Shown piece after piece: positions 25,166-37,442 of a stretch of DNA of 64,000 nucleotides. Position 1 is the first letter of the stretch. Every line of letters begins with the position of its first letter. This DNA comes from Cenococcum geophilum 1.58. Lineage: Eukaryota > Ascomycota > Dothideomycetes > Gloniales > Gloniaceae. The notes under the pieces were generated by a model. The model did no database searches. It was not told the DNA's origin and saw nothing but the letters and a program-made list of their open reading frames with translations. The stretch is from positions 310,001-374,000 of the forward strand of contig KV748195.1 of assembly GCA_001692895.1 (NCBI GenBank), written 5' to 3'. A program made the translations under genes and the position numbers.

Positions 25166-25270
25166 AAAGTAAGCAAGCAAGGCTCAATTTTGTGAATATT
25201 GATGATGTTAGTATTGCTAAGATGCAGGGGTGCTGCTGCAGTGCTCGCTTAGCCACATAGATATATCTAT
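25166..25270 (-). repeat. Ngaro split repeat A2
   Basis: About 100 bp matching the outer terminus at 31691-31790 (shared AGCAAGGCTCAATTTTGT and GATGCAGGGGTGCTGCT). Confidence 0.8.
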
Positions 25271-25410
25271 TTATTATTTACACGCTTACGGAAAAGAGGA
25301 TTAATTAATCTAATTAGTGGGTATGGGCTTAAAGGCATTAATTAAGAATGGGTATATTCGCAAGGCCATTTATAGGGGATTACCCTACCTTAACTAAACG
25401 TAATGCCTAT
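25271..25410 (-). repeat. Ngaro split repeat B1
   Basis: Second copy of the B repeat, on the coding-region side of A2. The 25411-25711 stretch that follows is Ngaro 3' sequence with an A-rich/G-rich tract near 25455-25495 and no gene that I can see. Confidence 0.8.
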
Positions 25411-25954
25411 GGACTTAGAAGCGCAGCGCCCGTACCACACAAGGTAGAGTAGGGGGAAGAAAAAATAAAAAATAAAAAAGGGGGGGAAAGGAGAGATTTA
25501 AGTTAATATATTAGAGTGCTAAAATAGGCACTCCTACACGCCGTTGTGCCTAAATACCTTCGCCTATTATATCTAGGGCGAGTAATAATAAGAACGGTAT
25601 TAGCGTTCCATATTAGAAGTTTACACTTTAGCCGGAATAGGTCTTTTAGGGATAATAAACAGTAAAGCTAGAACGGCTTATAAGGGACCACCGGCCCAGT
25701 TGCTGTATTGGCATCAGGAAATTTTTTTTTGGGCACGTTGTCGTAAGCGAAAATCGGGGTCTGCAAAACCTGCGTAAGTCGCAATTTTGGCAATTTGCGG
25801 CAATTTGCAGGCAATTTACTATAAATACGCAAGTAGCCTGTGCAAATTGCTGTAAATACGCAAGTAGGCCCTGTGCAAGTTGCTGCAAATTGCTAAAATT
25901 GCTAAAATTCGGCGACTTAAGAGCAGACCCTAATTTTTGGCTGCAATAAAATAC

Positions 25955-26690
25955 CACAAAGCTCCGCACAAAGCTCTACTAAGGCTCTGCACGAAGCTCT
26001 GCACGAAGCTCTCTACACAAAGCTCTACACAAAGCTCTACACGAAGCTCTACCACGAAGCCTCTACACGAAGCTCTACACGAAGCTCTACACGAAGCTCT
26101 ACACGAAAGCTCTACATCAACGAAGCTCTACACGAAGCTCTACACGGAAGCCTCTACACGAAGCTCTACACGAAGCCTCTACCACGAAGCTCTACACGAA
26201 GCTCTACACGAAGCTCTACACGAAGCTCTACACGAAAGCTCTACACAAAGCTCTACACGAAGCTTTGCACGAGGCTCTACACGAGGGCTCTACACGAAGG
26301 TCTGCGTACAGAGGCAGGCTCTGCACGAGGCTCTACCACGAAGCTCTGTACGAAGCTCCTGCACGAAGCTCTGCACGAAGCTCTACACAAAGCCCTGCAC
26401 GAAGCCCTCTACATAAAAGCTTAACGCGAGGCTTTACACACAAGGCCTCTACATAAAGCTCTGCGTACAGAGGCTCTATGCGAGGCTCTGTACCGAAGCT
26501 CTGCACGAAGCTCTACACGAAGCTTTGCACGAGGCTCTACAGCAAGGCCTCTAACACGAAGCTCTGCATAGGGCTCTCTACACGAAGCTCTACGTACAGA
26601 GGCTCTGCACGAGGCTTTGCGCCGAAGCTCTGGCGTACGGAGGCTCTAACACGAAGGCTCTGGCATCGGGTCCCCGATATATTCCCGATA
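25955..26690 (+). repeat. 12-bp minisatellite (consensus GAAGCTCTACAC)
   Basis: About 55-60 degenerate tandem units with occasional 1-2 bp slips that break any reading frame. Same unit as at 52335-53275. Confidence 0.92.
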
Positions 26691-27089
26691 GCCTCTACAC
26701 ATGCCTCTGGCCAAGATACCCTTATATATACACCTAAGGTAGCCCACCTTATTTTCTACCCTTCCTTATATCCTCCCTACCCTAGGGAGGATACCAGAAC
26801 GACAGCTAGTAGACGACCGGTCGCCAGAACCAGACGACCACCGTTCGTCGAACGACCATCCAGCGAACGCCACCACCGAACGATTCAATCACCCGATCGA
26901 TCGAATTGAACCAGAGCTTTAATATCGGCCCGTCGCCGAATCGAATCAAGGCCTCCTAGGTAGGCACCCCAGAGACCACCGTTCGAATATACAGCCAGCG
27001 AACGGCCGTAGAGAACGATTTGAATTAATACGATCAATCGATCAATCGAATCAGGCGGAGCCTTCGATTCGGGCCGACCTTTCCCCCAA

Positions 27090-27372
27090 ATTACAGACAG
27101 GTAGGCATAGACGGTAGCACAGACAGGAGGCACAGACGGTAGGTATAGACAGGTAGGCATAGACAGGTAGCCACAGACAGGTAGGTACAGACAGGTAGGC
27201 ACAACAGTAGGCATAGACAGGTAGGCACAGACAGTAGCCATAGGCAGGTAGGCATTAGGCAGGTATAGACAGATAGATAGATAGATAGATAGATAGACAG
27301 GGCAGGCAGGCAGGTAGACAGGCAGATAGGCAGACAGACAGATAGACAGACAGGTAGGCAGGCAGGCAGGCG
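27090..27372 (+). repeat. 14-bp minisatellite (GGTAGGCATAGACA) and GATA/GCAG microsatellite
   Basis: Tandem units of about 14 bp to 27260, then (GATA)n at about 27267-27298, then GCAG/GTAG-type repeats to about 27372. The same pair in the same order is found at 54225-54445. Confidence 0.9.
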
Positions 27373-27514
27373 CACTAGGCCCTAGTTAGGAAATCGGTAT
27401 ACCAGCCAGCAGATCGTCAGGAATACGCGCCAATTGATAATTTGGAGCCTTTGTAAAGAGTATCCCCCTTATCTTAATTGCTTAATAAATAGCTCTACAT
27501 TTTATATAGTTATA

Positions 27515-27790
27515 TAGGAATATAAAATATACAAAATATAAAATGTATAAAATATGCAAAATGTGCAAAATATATAATATATAAAATATACAAAACGTGT
27601 AAAATACACAGGCTCTGCGCATTTGCTGCGAGTTGCTGTAAAATGCGCAGGCTCTGTGCAGTTTGCTGCAAGTTGCTTGCAAAATACGCAGGCTCTGTGC
27701 AGTTTGCCGCAAAATGCGTAAACCGCACAAGACTATATACGACTGCCGCGACCGTACAGTTTGCCGCAAATTGCCGCAAACTGCAACAAC
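27515..27790 (+). repeat. AT-rich ~10-bp repeats followed by ~40-bp GCAGGCTCTGTGCAG repeats
   Basis: AAAATATACAAAATGTGC-like units to 27610, then about three longer units containing GCAGGCTCTG and TTTGCTGC. Counterpart at 54550-54870. Confidence 0.8.
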
Positions 27791-27989
27791 GAGCCCGAAA
27801 AAAAATTTCCTGATGTTTGGCCGTCTATAAAACCGTTATCTTAAGCGTATTAAGCAGCACCTTTTTAAAACAAGTATCTGTTATAGAGCTTAGAGTGGAG
27901 GCCGAGAGCGGCAACTCTATACTTTAGCTTATTCCTAACCGCGTAGCTTATAAAGGCCGATCTCTTAAAGCAAAAAAGAGGGGCGTTTT

Positions 27990-28560
27990 TAGGTTAGGGG
28001 TTATTTTTAAATAGGTGTTTTATAGCTCAAACTACGCATTTAGGTTACCCTAAAGCGGCAATCGTAATTAAGACTCCTTAGTAATTAATATCCGTTTTAC
28101 TATACTTTAAACGTAATATTATATAGTCCTCTGCTAGCGTTATATCGTTTCTGGTATATTTTATAGTAAAGAAGGCGTGGCTATCTTTCTAAGCCTTAGT
28201 ATAGGTAATCTTGCCTAGATAAAGGAATCCTATAAAGGCCGTAGTAACGGCGGCGTTAAAGTTAAGATCCTTAACGGATTAGGCATTTAGGGTAACTAAT
28301 TAGGCAAGGATATCTTTAGTAATTAGCAATCTTTTAGCCGTAGTAAAGGGATTTATAGATGTTATACCGTCTAGGATCCTCTTAATAATAGGATTATTAA
28401 AGACGGAGGTGTTATAATTAGCGTTAATATAGTAGGATTAAATTGCAGAGATATAGGCTCTAACTATAGTAGGTTTAATACGGCTTATTCCTAAACTAGT
28501 ATTACTAAAAATCTATTAGGTAATCCATTCTCCTAGGTAGTAAAGGGGCGCTAGGTACTT
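27990..28560 (-). pseudogene. Ngaro tyrosine recombinase domain
   Basis: Minus-strand reading includes RIKPTIVRAYISAI, then NNPIIKRILDGITS, then LLITKDILA and AFIGFLYLGKITYT. This matches the order in fungal RT-RNaseH-recombinase proteins (SYLSALRSYH, RRIIDG, PITRDIL, FLRLGEFTYT). The conserved Arg of FLRLGE reads Tyr here, explicable by RIP on both strands. Such recombinases integrate a DNA circle without target duplication. The reading runs towards the nested minisatellite element; no intact end is recognised. Confidence 0.65.
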
Positions 28561-30300
28561 TACCGCTCTATAAAGGTCGCAGTAGCCCTCCTAACTCTTA
28601 ATTGCGGGATAGTATAAATCTCTTGTTCTATTAGAAAGGCTATACTACAATAGTTAGCCAAAGCATTCTAAGGGGGCTTTTACCTTAATCCAGAAATTAG
28701 GTAGGGGGTCTTTAAAAGGGACCAGGTCTCCTATTTTAGCGTTAGATTAAATATAATAAAGAAGCGTATAGTAATAGTAAATTAGAAGTATCCTAATGTG
28801 GGTATAATAATAACACCCTATTGCGATTAAAACGAGATAGAGTATTAGCTAGCCCGTTTTTTATAGAGGAAACCCACTCCGTATAGAGCGTAATATTATA
28901 GGCTATAGCTAGTTAAAGGATTTTACGGAGCGGGTAATTACCTAGTTCTTTTACTACCGTATTCTGGAATCCTAAGAGTGCTACTATATTATCCGTATAG
29001 ATATAAACTAAGCTATACTTCTACCGCGTTACCTAGAGCTAAAATAAGGTCGTAATTACTTGGACCTCCCGCTTATTAATTAGGGCAAGGCGGTGTTCTA
29101 CATTAGGGTAGCAGCTTAAAGAATTATCTTAGGGTAGAGATACCGAATAGGGCGGCTATATTATCCCTTAAGAATCCTTAAAAAAGAAGAAGGCCCTATA
29201 ATTAAGAATCCCAGATACATCTAAAAAGAGATAAAATTATTTTTAATCCGTATTATTAAAGAAGAGGATACCATTTAAAAGGGTAAGAGTATCCCTCTAC
29301 CATAATAAGTCTTGGCGAAGTTTAGCTGTTAGCCGTTAGTAAGAATAACTACCTACCTTTATAAAAGTAGAGATAAACTCCTAAATAGAGCGGTTATATA
29401 AACGCCTAAGCCTAATTACCTAGGCGCTCTAAGCAAGTCTACTAGCTAGTTTTTAACTCTAAACCAGCGTTAGGGATCTACCACTTAACGCTTTATTAAT
29501 CTTCTTAATCGTAGTAGCCTGTTTTAAAGGAGAAAGACGCAGCTTAGACTTTAGAGTATCTATAATATAACCTAGGACTTTAGCCGTAGTGCCTTTGATA
29601 TTCTTTAATTCGTTTTATAGAATGCCTAATTCGTCGCTTAATTAGTTATATATACTAAGTAATTAAGGGAGAATAGAAGCGTTAAAGAGTATAAAGATAA
29701 AGTCATCTAGATAGTGCTCTAAGGCGGCGTTTAGGATATGTTAAATAAATATCTAGTAGAATCCCTCCGTAAAAAGATTAAATAAAAAGGGTGCAGTTCG
29801 AAGGCTAAATAAGAGGCAACGTTTAAAATATACTATACCCTTCTAGGAGAACCCTATAAGGCGTTAAGCTTTAATAAAAAGTAGAATATTCTAAAAGGCG
29901 TCCTTAATATCCCTCTTAATAATTATATAACTATAGCCTATATATATAACGTATTAGAGAACCTAATTAACTATTAAATATTATAGTATGGCAAATACTA
30001 TAGGGATTAAGTCGTTAATAGATCGGCTAGATAGTAAGAATAAGTTATAAATACGGCGCTATCCCCTATCCGCTTTAGGTACTAAACCTAGCGGCAAGGA
30101 TATAACGGGAGATATTACTATTACAATCCTACCTATATCTAAATTAGCGCTAATCTTCTCTAAGATTAGGACTGTATTTGCGGCTATTAAGGCTTAGTTC
30201 TTCTAGAAAAGGAGCTTAATTTCTAGGTTTACCTTAATCTAATATCTGAACTTTAAGATACTAATAATATTATATTAGAGGTTGCCGGGGTACAGGGATA
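28560..30300 (-). pseudogene. Ngaro reverse transcriptase and RNase H
   Basis: Minus-strand blocks APFLFNLFTEGF and, further on, EHYLDDFIFI (about 29690-29720), an RT active site with both Asp intact. The RNase H-like block IYTDNIVALLGF is at about 28971-29008. The HYLDDF type, together with the recombinase next to it, is characteristic of DIRS/Ngaro elements rather than LTR or LINE elements. Stops and altered residues fit RIP. Confidence 0.7.
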
Positions 30301-30399
30301 GATAACGCCCCCACGCTTAAATAATTAAGGGGGAGGGAGAGTCCTATAGAGGAAAGGAGGGCAGGAAAACTGGAAATAATAGTATAGTATTCGGCCTAC

Positions 30400-31441
30400 C
30401 CGTACTATAAGGGTAGAGCACAGTTTTGGCGGAGTGTAGGTATAGCTTAATAAAATCCTCTTTCTTTTTTTTCTTTTCCTTATTAACACTTTTCTCTAGT
30501 AATTACTACTTGCAATTCCTTATAGTATATAGGCCACCGTACTTACTATAGGTATATAGGAACTTATAATCCTTACCTAGGTTATACTTCCCTCTATTAA
30601 AGCTATAATAGGTCCTTAAGATATTAGTACTTACTTACGCGCGTTTTAAGATAGATGCGGATTTATAAGTACTAGGATTGTAATAGATATCTAGGAAGTT
30701 ATTAAAGATCTTTTAGTTAGCTAGCTCTAACTAGTTCTTTTAAATAACTATAGAGTAGTGCTCTAAGGCCATAGTTATTAAGGGAGTAATTTAGTAGGTA
30801 GCAGATAGCTAAATAACTTAATTATAGAAGGCAAGCATTTAGGGAATAAGATCTACTAAAAGATTCTTATATATAACGATTAAAATCATTATATAGTTAA
30901 GGAAGCCCTTTACCCATACTTTAACGGACGGGTAGTCCTTTATTATCCCTTCTTTTAGTCTTATAGAAAGGATGCTATTAACGATAAGGATATTATTCTA
31001 AGGCTTAGACTAGAGCTAGTATATCCAGAGGCAAGAGAGGTTATTAGGCAAGAAAGTACCCTAAAATACCTTAAGTATCTCTTTATTCGGGACGCTAGGG
31101 AGGAAGGTATTTAGGATATTGGCTATAGATGGGAGCAACTTACCTGGTTTATTAATTAGGGTTAAGGATAACACTACCGTAGCTAATCTTGCTATTACTA
31201 TAGCGAGGCTTAATATATGGAGTTTAGTCGCCCAATCTTCCTGTTCTTTTTAGACGTGTAGCATTTTAGTACAGTCCTCCTGTTCCTAAAGGAGTCTTAT
31301 TTTCCGGTCGGTTGCTTAGTCCTTAACCTTCTTTACCTAAGCTCTTCTAATCCTTAGGTCCTCCTTATATAGTTACTAGAGCCGTTCTTTAGCTTTTTTA
31401 GCGGCTAAAGTCTCGCGTTAAGCCGCGGAGAGAGGCGCCAT
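30400..31441 (-). pseudogene. Ngaro ORF1 (gag-like) relic
   Basis: Candidate ATG at 31439-31441 (minus), opening MAPLSAA, then an Arg/Lys/Glu-rich stretch likely to be coiled coil, then EDWATKLHILSLAIVIARLA. I do not recognise a family. Its place upstream of the RT fits the gag-like ORF1 of Ngaro elements. RIP stops throughout. Confidence 0.45.
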
Positions 31442-31690
31442 TATAGAGGATAGAGACTATAATGCTGGCGTATCGCCTAAAGGTGTAGGGGAAGGTAAGG
31501 GAGACTAGTAGGTAACCTCTAAGGAGTTTAGCTCGTCGAGTGTGTCGTTATTAGTTAAGTTTTTAAGGTTTTTACAAATAATTCGCGAAGGTTTAGACGA
31601 GCGTATAGGTCGTTAAGTTATTAACAGCAACAATTAATTATTAGAAATTAAGTAAATAAGGCATTGGCTCTTAAATAAGACTAATATAGA

Positions 31691-31790
31691 AAGCAAGCAA
31701 GCAAGGCTCAATTTTGTAAATGTTAATGATGTTAGTGTTGCTAAGATGCAGGGGTGCTGCTATAGTGCTCGCTTAGCCACATAGACATGT
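31691..31790 (-). repeat. Ngaro split repeat A1 (outer 5' end)
   Basis: Matches 25166-25270; the element ends within TCTAT at 31790-31794. Confidence 0.8.
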
Positions 31791-32149
31791 CTATATATCC
31801 ATAGTTTAATTTATATAGCTAAATTAGCCGCTAAGTTATAATTTAGTAGGTAGAAGGCCTATACGCTTAATAGCATATAGATATTACCCTATATCTATAG
31901 TTAATCTTTAATCGCTAGCAACGCTATAGTAATATCGCGCTCTTAATACCCGTTAAATAGTATGCGTAGAGCTGTTTAAGGGCTCTCTGCTCGCACTAGG
32001 ATAGTAAGAATTAGCTATAGGTTAATAGAGATATTTACGTTTTAAATTAGGCGCCACTATTATATAAATACCCTATTAAATTTATACCGCACTAAAATAA
32101 GCCCCTAAGGGGCTATAGATAAAGGCTTTAAGAGGACTCCTTAGAAGTT

Positions 32150-34362
32150 AGATATATATACTATTTTAAAGCTTTTCTACCCGCTTAAAGCTGTTTATAA
32201 AGCTAATCTAGTAAATACTATATTTACTCCTACTATTAATTAACCTACTATATAGCCGCTTCCTTACTAACCCTTTAGGCCTACGTAACCTACCTAATTT
32301 CTTTAATAACCTTAAGCTATAGGGAGTACTATTAGAGCTTATTCTACTAGCCGGCCTACTATTTACTACCCTATTTAGAATCTAGCGCTACTATAAAAGG
32401 ATTACCTCTAAGCCCTTTAGTCTACTTACGCTAAAGGGCCTGTATAGACTTTATTATACGGTATATATAATATACAGGCAGCTACTTAGGCGGCTGCTTA
32501 GGCTTAGGCCCTTACTACGGCTATAGCTATAGCTATAGCTACGGCGGTACTAGCGAAGGGGAAGCTATAGCGCTTACCTAGGCCGATATATTCTAGCTTA
32601 ATTCCGCAATAAATAGAGGCGCTAGTAGACGTACTATTAAACGAGAATATATAGATGCCAAAGGGACCTTAAGCTAAAAGGTAAGGCTGCTAGACGTAAG
32701 CAATTAAAGCTATAAAGACTACGCTTACTAGGACTCGGCTATATAGTTAAATAACGCCTATAGCTTGCGTACTTAGGCGTTTATAGTCTTTAGGTAGTCT
32801 ATAATAGCCAGCACGGCCTAGTAGAGTATTAATAGCTAGCTAGGGCCTTTTTTCTTTTACTATAGGCAGGCTTTAACCTTTATTGTAAAGGGTAAATAGG
32901 CCTTATATTAGAAGACCGAGTAGTTCTATATAGGGCTACTTAGGAATATCTTATAGAGGACTACTAAGTCCTATAGGATAACCTCCTAAAGGTAAAATAG
33001 GAGGTTTATAGCGCTTATAGCCGTAAGGTTATTAACCTAGCTAACCTAAGGGCTAAACTAACCCTTTTAGGCGTCTAGCTTTAGCTAGATTATCAATAGT
33101 AGTATATTAGGGGGGGGCGACGCTTACCCTACAAATCTTAAAGCAGCCTATCTACGGTAAATAGCCGGCTATTATCCGCATAAACTCCCATAATAGCGAG
33201 TTTAAATAATAGCTAACCATTTACTTCTAGTTTTATCTACTAGCGTATCTAATCTAATTCTTACTAACCCCTTTTAGCTCTACTGTTTTAGTGCTAGTGT
33301 TTTGCCTAATATAGGTCTTTTTTTTATAAAAAGACGCTAATGGCCTAGAATACCTTAGTAACCTACTCCCGCTATAAGTTATATAAGAAGGCCGTCTTAT
33401 AGTCCCTAGCACTGCTCTTAATTAGGTAGATATTATACTACACTAACCGCTTACTAAAGTTTAGAAATAGCTTATTACTAAGGTTCTAGTAGTATAGAAG
33501 GTAGAAAGCTAGCCCGCTAAGTATATAAATAAGTAGCTTCTTATTACGTAGAGCTCTAATAGTTTTAAGGCGGCTATACTAGTTCTATTTACTAGCGCGT
33601 ATAGTAAATATTAGGGGCATATAGCGCGTAGGACCTTTCCCCTTAAACTTAAAGGTAAATAGGTCTAAGATCTTAGCGGAGCGCCTATCGCCGCCGTAGG
33701 TAAGTATATAGTGGCCTAGTAGAATATCTATAAGCGTGCGGAGGTAGTATTTTAGTAAGGAGTCTTTACGGGCTTATAGCTCGCGGTAAACGCTTTTAAA
33801 CTCGTCCTCTGTATATCCGTTAAGTAGCGTATCTCTACCCTTATCTATAAACTACTCCTTTTTCCGCTACGCGTCTCTCCATTATAGAACCTTTAGGTAA
33901 TCCCTAATATTATTTTCCTACGGGGACTAGTAACTATTTATTTCTATACCCTTTTACATCCAGTAGAGGTTCGTTAGGGTAGTAATATAGCTATAAACTA
34001 AGCGCTAGGAGAGCCGTATCTTGTCATAAGGCACGTTATTACTAGCCTTACAGCTTTTTACTTTTAGTGGCTAGCCTATAACCTTTTTAATAAGGAAAAG
34101 AAGTAGTTTCTCTTCTATAACGGTATCGCTATTATAGTACTACTTCCGCTTATAAAAGGCCTAGAAAGACGCGCGTTAGTTATAAATATACTGCTCTATA
34201 AAGTACCTACCTACTTATCTTAAACTCTTTCTACTTTAGCTTATAATTTAAAAAAATATTTTTAGATCTTTTAAAATATATAAGGGTAAGGATACTTTAC
34301 GCGTTAGCGCGTAGTTCGGCATTATTTGCGACGTTAATCTTTATATAACTAATTAACGGCAT
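32150..34362 (-). pseudogene. Crypton tyrosine recombinase with GCR1_C-like tail, copy 3
   Basis: Longest uninterrupted copy of the gene: ATG at 34360-34362, intron about 58 nt downstream of the first coding block, recombinase core, and C-terminal region to about 32150. The tail reads YSLRLLKKLGRL, then SKYSIYWISFINSFKRVEKL, resembling the end of GCR1_C domains (YSLRLEVI.EI... LDQLCK). Non-functional because of many RIP stops. Sequence on the other side of the tail (31795-32150) looks non-coding. Confidence 0.6.
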
Positions 34363-34418
34363 TTTTAAGATATATAGGATGCTGCTAGAGAAGCTGCGCC
34401 CTAAGGAGGGGTTCCTAT

Positions 34419-34654
34419 TATAGTGGGGTAAAATGGCTTACGCCTAGTACCTTGGCATTTTCCTATATATATCAAGCCTTCGGCTTCCCTCCTTCTTACA
34501 TATTACGACTTACCGGGAATACATTCTTTCCTTTCTTCTTACTGACTGCTTTCCTACTAATTGATTATAACTAACGACCGACTAACTGACCGACTGACCA
34601 ACAGACAGACAGCACTATGACTTTCCTATCTAAGAGTGGTTGTACCCTCCTATA
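34419..34654 (+). repeat. LARD 5' LTR
   Basis: 236 bp. Includes a run of GACCGACTAACTGACCGACT-like 4-8 bp repeats near 34575-34605, also in the 3' LTR. Confidence 0.88.
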
Positions 34655-35700
34655 TATTTTATAGCATTCTATATAGGGATGACAGCAAGCTCTTTAGATT
34701 AGAAGTCAGGCATTCTACACACAACTATATACACGTAGGAACATACTATTGTTATAAAAGAACGACCAGCTACGGAAAAACAACCAGCTACAAAAGAACC
34801 GCCAGCTATAGACAGACAAGACGGTAGGAGAAAACTAGACAGTATCACACAGCAAGGGGAACCAGGCAGTCCCTAAACAGAAAAACCGGAAAAGACGGGA
34901 TAGCTAGACTCTACGCATAGGCCAAAGAGTAGCAAAAAGGAGTGGCAAAGGTCTTGGAAAGTTACGTATAAGGACATCAAGCAAACCAACAAGCCAATCA
35001 GACAACGTCAACCGGCGGTCAGAGTTACCCAATATATCTACTACCTACGCACGGACATAGCTAGAGCTTTATTAAAGATATAGAGACAACAATCCAAGGG
35101 CCAATTAATTAGACGGGAACGAGATCTAAGGCATCTAGCGGTAAAGAAAGTCAGCGCTGCCCTTTAGAAATAAAAGAGAGAATACCAGCCAAGGTCGCAA
35201 GTACACGAGATCAGATCTGCCCTCAAAAGCTTCCTATTCTAGCTTAGCTTTATCTTCTTTTAAGTTATCCAGATTATATCAGCAGCGGCTACAGAGGCAT
35301 TCTATAAAGAAGTAGATATAGGCAGAAGCGTAAGACTTAACAGCACCCTACCGCGCAAAACGACAGTAGGCCGAAACGGACGAACGTATCGAGACCCGGT
35401 GACAGCAGATAATAAAAACTCTATACTTTCTTAGGAAGACCCCCCCTTAAGCATTAAGAAGCAGGTGCCTTCCGTTAGGGACACAGATATATAAGTAAAC
35501 CAGCCGCAGCATACACGTACTAAAGTAACACCAAGATAGCCATCTAGGATACCCTTACCTTAGGCGGCAATGCAAGCAGACCTACCGTAGCGTTTACCCG
35601 TGACATCTAGGGCCAATGACCCTTAGTAGACGAAGGATATAAGCCGTAAGGACCACCTACAAGCTCCCAAGAAAGCTCTAAATACACCCTATAGCCAGCA
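34655..35700. other. LARD 5' internal region
   Basis: Mostly uninterpreted internal sequence between the LTR and the gag-like stretch. CAGCTAC-type short repeats at 34770-34810. No recognised domain. Confidence 0.4.
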
Positions 35701-36500
35701 GTCAACGGCTTAAAATAAGGTCTATATTATAGTCCAGCCTATACCAGCCCTAGAAACCGTTAAAACTCCGTACTTTACAGGGCAGGATATATTATAGTTT
35801 ATTAAGCAGTACAAATGGCTATACATCTAACACCACACAATAAGTAAGGAGAAGCACTAGGGCCTTTTAAAGTACTGCGATTACTAAATAGGGATATAAA
35901 TCCAAAGCTTACCTAAATTCATAGCTAGTAACTAGACGGAGCTTATAAAAAAGCTTAGGGCAGAATACTAAAAAAGTAACCACTTTTATAAAATGGAGAC
36001 GGTAGAATTCTTAGAGGCCTACGTACTATAGTATAGGAGCAGCCCACCTAGTATACGCGAGTACTATAGGCAGTTTACACTAATCTCCTAAAAGGCTACC
36101 AAAGCAGGCAATCTAAAAAACGGTTAGCAAGGATACTAGTTTACAAAAGGACTTCCACTTAAATATTAAAGACACGCTATAGCCAAAACGGGAGCTAATC
36201 CAGATAGACAAGAGTCCTTTAACTTCTATCAGTTACTAAGAGCCGTAAAAGACAGACTTAGTTCATATAAGGGCGCAGATCGTCTATTAAAAATAGACCC
36301 TAAGGACCAGAGCCTTCGTTAGCTAGTTAAGCAGTTCTATAATCAGCAGCCAGCCATAAGCAAAAATACTGCCATTTAACCACCTACAATCTTCCAGCCA
36401 AGTAAAACAGCCAACGCCCGTCAAGCCAATTAGGAAACGGGCCCAGAACTTAAGGAGCTTAACCGCTAAAGGGAAGGAAGACATTAGGACCTAGGTAGAC
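35700..36500 (+). pseudogene. LARD gag-like region
   Basis: Plus-strand reading TPYFTGQDIL.FIKQYKWLY followed by WGLLKYCDY-like and further Lys/Tyr-rich sequence resembles a retrotransposon gag core (F.G......F...YE....). Many TAA/TAG stops at Gln-type positions. Assigned by position and general resemblance only. Confidence 0.45.
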
Positions 36501-36651
36501 CAGGTATATACAGAGGAGCCCTAATATAGCAGTAGTTACCTACTACGGATTAAGCCGCAGCTTAAGGCCCAGCATAAGAATATAGCCTAGCACTAGGATA
36601 TAAAGACTAGCAGAACAGCGCCTAAGCTCCCTTTATTCCGTAAGGCTCTCA

Positions 36652-36738
36652 ACCTCTACAGGACTTTTAATATCCGCAGGACTCTTAATATCCGCAAGAC
36701 TCTCAATATCCGCAGGACTTCCAATATCCGCAAGATTC
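36652..36738 (+). repeat. 18-bp minisatellite (CGCAGGACTTTTAATATC)
   Basis: About 4.7 tandem units in the LARD interior. Confidence 0.85.
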
Positions 36739-37195
36739 TACTGCCTTTAGACGACCACAGCGGGACGTATAGGGTCAGTAGGATAGCACGCGATCTAGCC
36801 CAGGCCAATAGACCTATTTTAAATACGGAGGAAGTCACCGTTTTACTAAGTACGAGTATCAAGACTTAAAGGATCTTATTTAGTAAGAACTTATACATCT
36901 ATCTAATTAAAGAAGACTAGTAGCTAGAACACGCGATTGACCTAGACTAGTACTTCCGTGGCTCGGCAATAAAGGACAATTAAAAGGTATTAAGAACTGG
37001 CTCCGTACATACTAAGGAGTAGACTTAGACAGACTAAAGAAAGAACAAACATAGCAGCGGGCCTTCCATAACAGAGCAGCGCTAAAGATCAGTAACAAGA
37101 AAAGTATAAACTAGGAGGACTACTATCAGAATCGCCTAACCCTTAAAAATAGCCGTGCAACTAGGACAGCTATAAAGCCACAGGAGAACAATATA

Positions 37196-37442
37196 CAACC
37201 AGGAGATTACGTCTAGATTAGGTTACGGCCTATAAATAAGGCAGCTAAAGCTAGGGAAGACTATTATTAAGTAGTACCTATAGACGGATCGTCTAACCCT
37301 TAGCCGCGACCTTAAAAACGACCGTGCAGCTAGGCTCCACAGTAGGTAACATAGGCTAAGCCATAAAAGAAAAATATGCGACTAGGAGATTACGGCCAGA
37401 TTAGGTTATAGCCTATAGATAAAACAGCTAAAGCTAGGAAGA
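37196..37442 (+). repeat. Direct repeat, ~58 bp, period ~184
   Basis: AGGAGATTACG...GATTAGGTTA...CAGCTAAAGCTAGG occurs at about 37200-37258 and 37384-37441, indicating a local duplication. Confidence 0.8.

Larger units (their letters stand above)
25712..27815 (+). mobile_element. Inverted-repeat element loaded with minisatellites, copy 1
   Basis: Ends are inverted: left CATCAGGAAATTTTTTTTT then GGGCACGTTGTCG, right CAACAACGAGCCC then tracts ending TTTCCTGATG. No transposase is visible. Contents in order: GCAATTTG-type repeats (25770-25915), a 12-bp minisatellite (25955-26690), a unique GC-richer block (26690-27090), a 14-bp minisatellite (27090-27260), GATA/GCAG short repeats (27264-27372), a unique block, a ~10-bp AT-rich repeat (27515-27610), and a CTGTGCAGTTTGCTGC-type repeat (27610-27790). 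The same order recurs at 52057-54908. Inserted in the 3' part of the Ngaro element. No clean target duplication: flanks are TATTGG and TTTGG. Open reading frames here are by-products of the repeats. Confidence 0.75.
24942..31794 (-). mobile_element. Ngaro/DIRS-type tyrosine-recombinase retroelement with split direct repeats
   Basis: Inserted exactly between Crypton copies 2 and 3; rejoining ACTAATAGT with ATATCC gives the normal copy-copy junction, with no target duplication. Read on the minus strand the order is A1 (31790-31691), coding region, B1 (25410-25271), A2 (25270-25166), about 80 bp of spacer, B2 (25084-24942). This A1-ORFs-B1-A2-B2 plan is the hallmark of Ngaro-type elements. TCTAT occurs at both outer ends and at the A2/B1 junction. 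The encoded order RT, RNase H, tyrosine recombinase also fits. Without the nested minisatellite element it is about 4.75 kb. Confidence 0.75.

Noticed and set aside
25937..26909. Open frames of 159, 63 and 143 codons on the plus strand
   Set aside because: They are translations of the 12-bp minisatellite and its edge; the product is a simple repeat, frames change with each slip, and no domain or start context supports a gene.
27840..31690. LINE (Tad-type) retroelement
   Set aside because: The RT block HYLDDF, the neighbouring tyrosine-recombinase reading and the split direct repeats fit Ngaro/DIRS instead; no poly-A-like tail or endonuclease was found.
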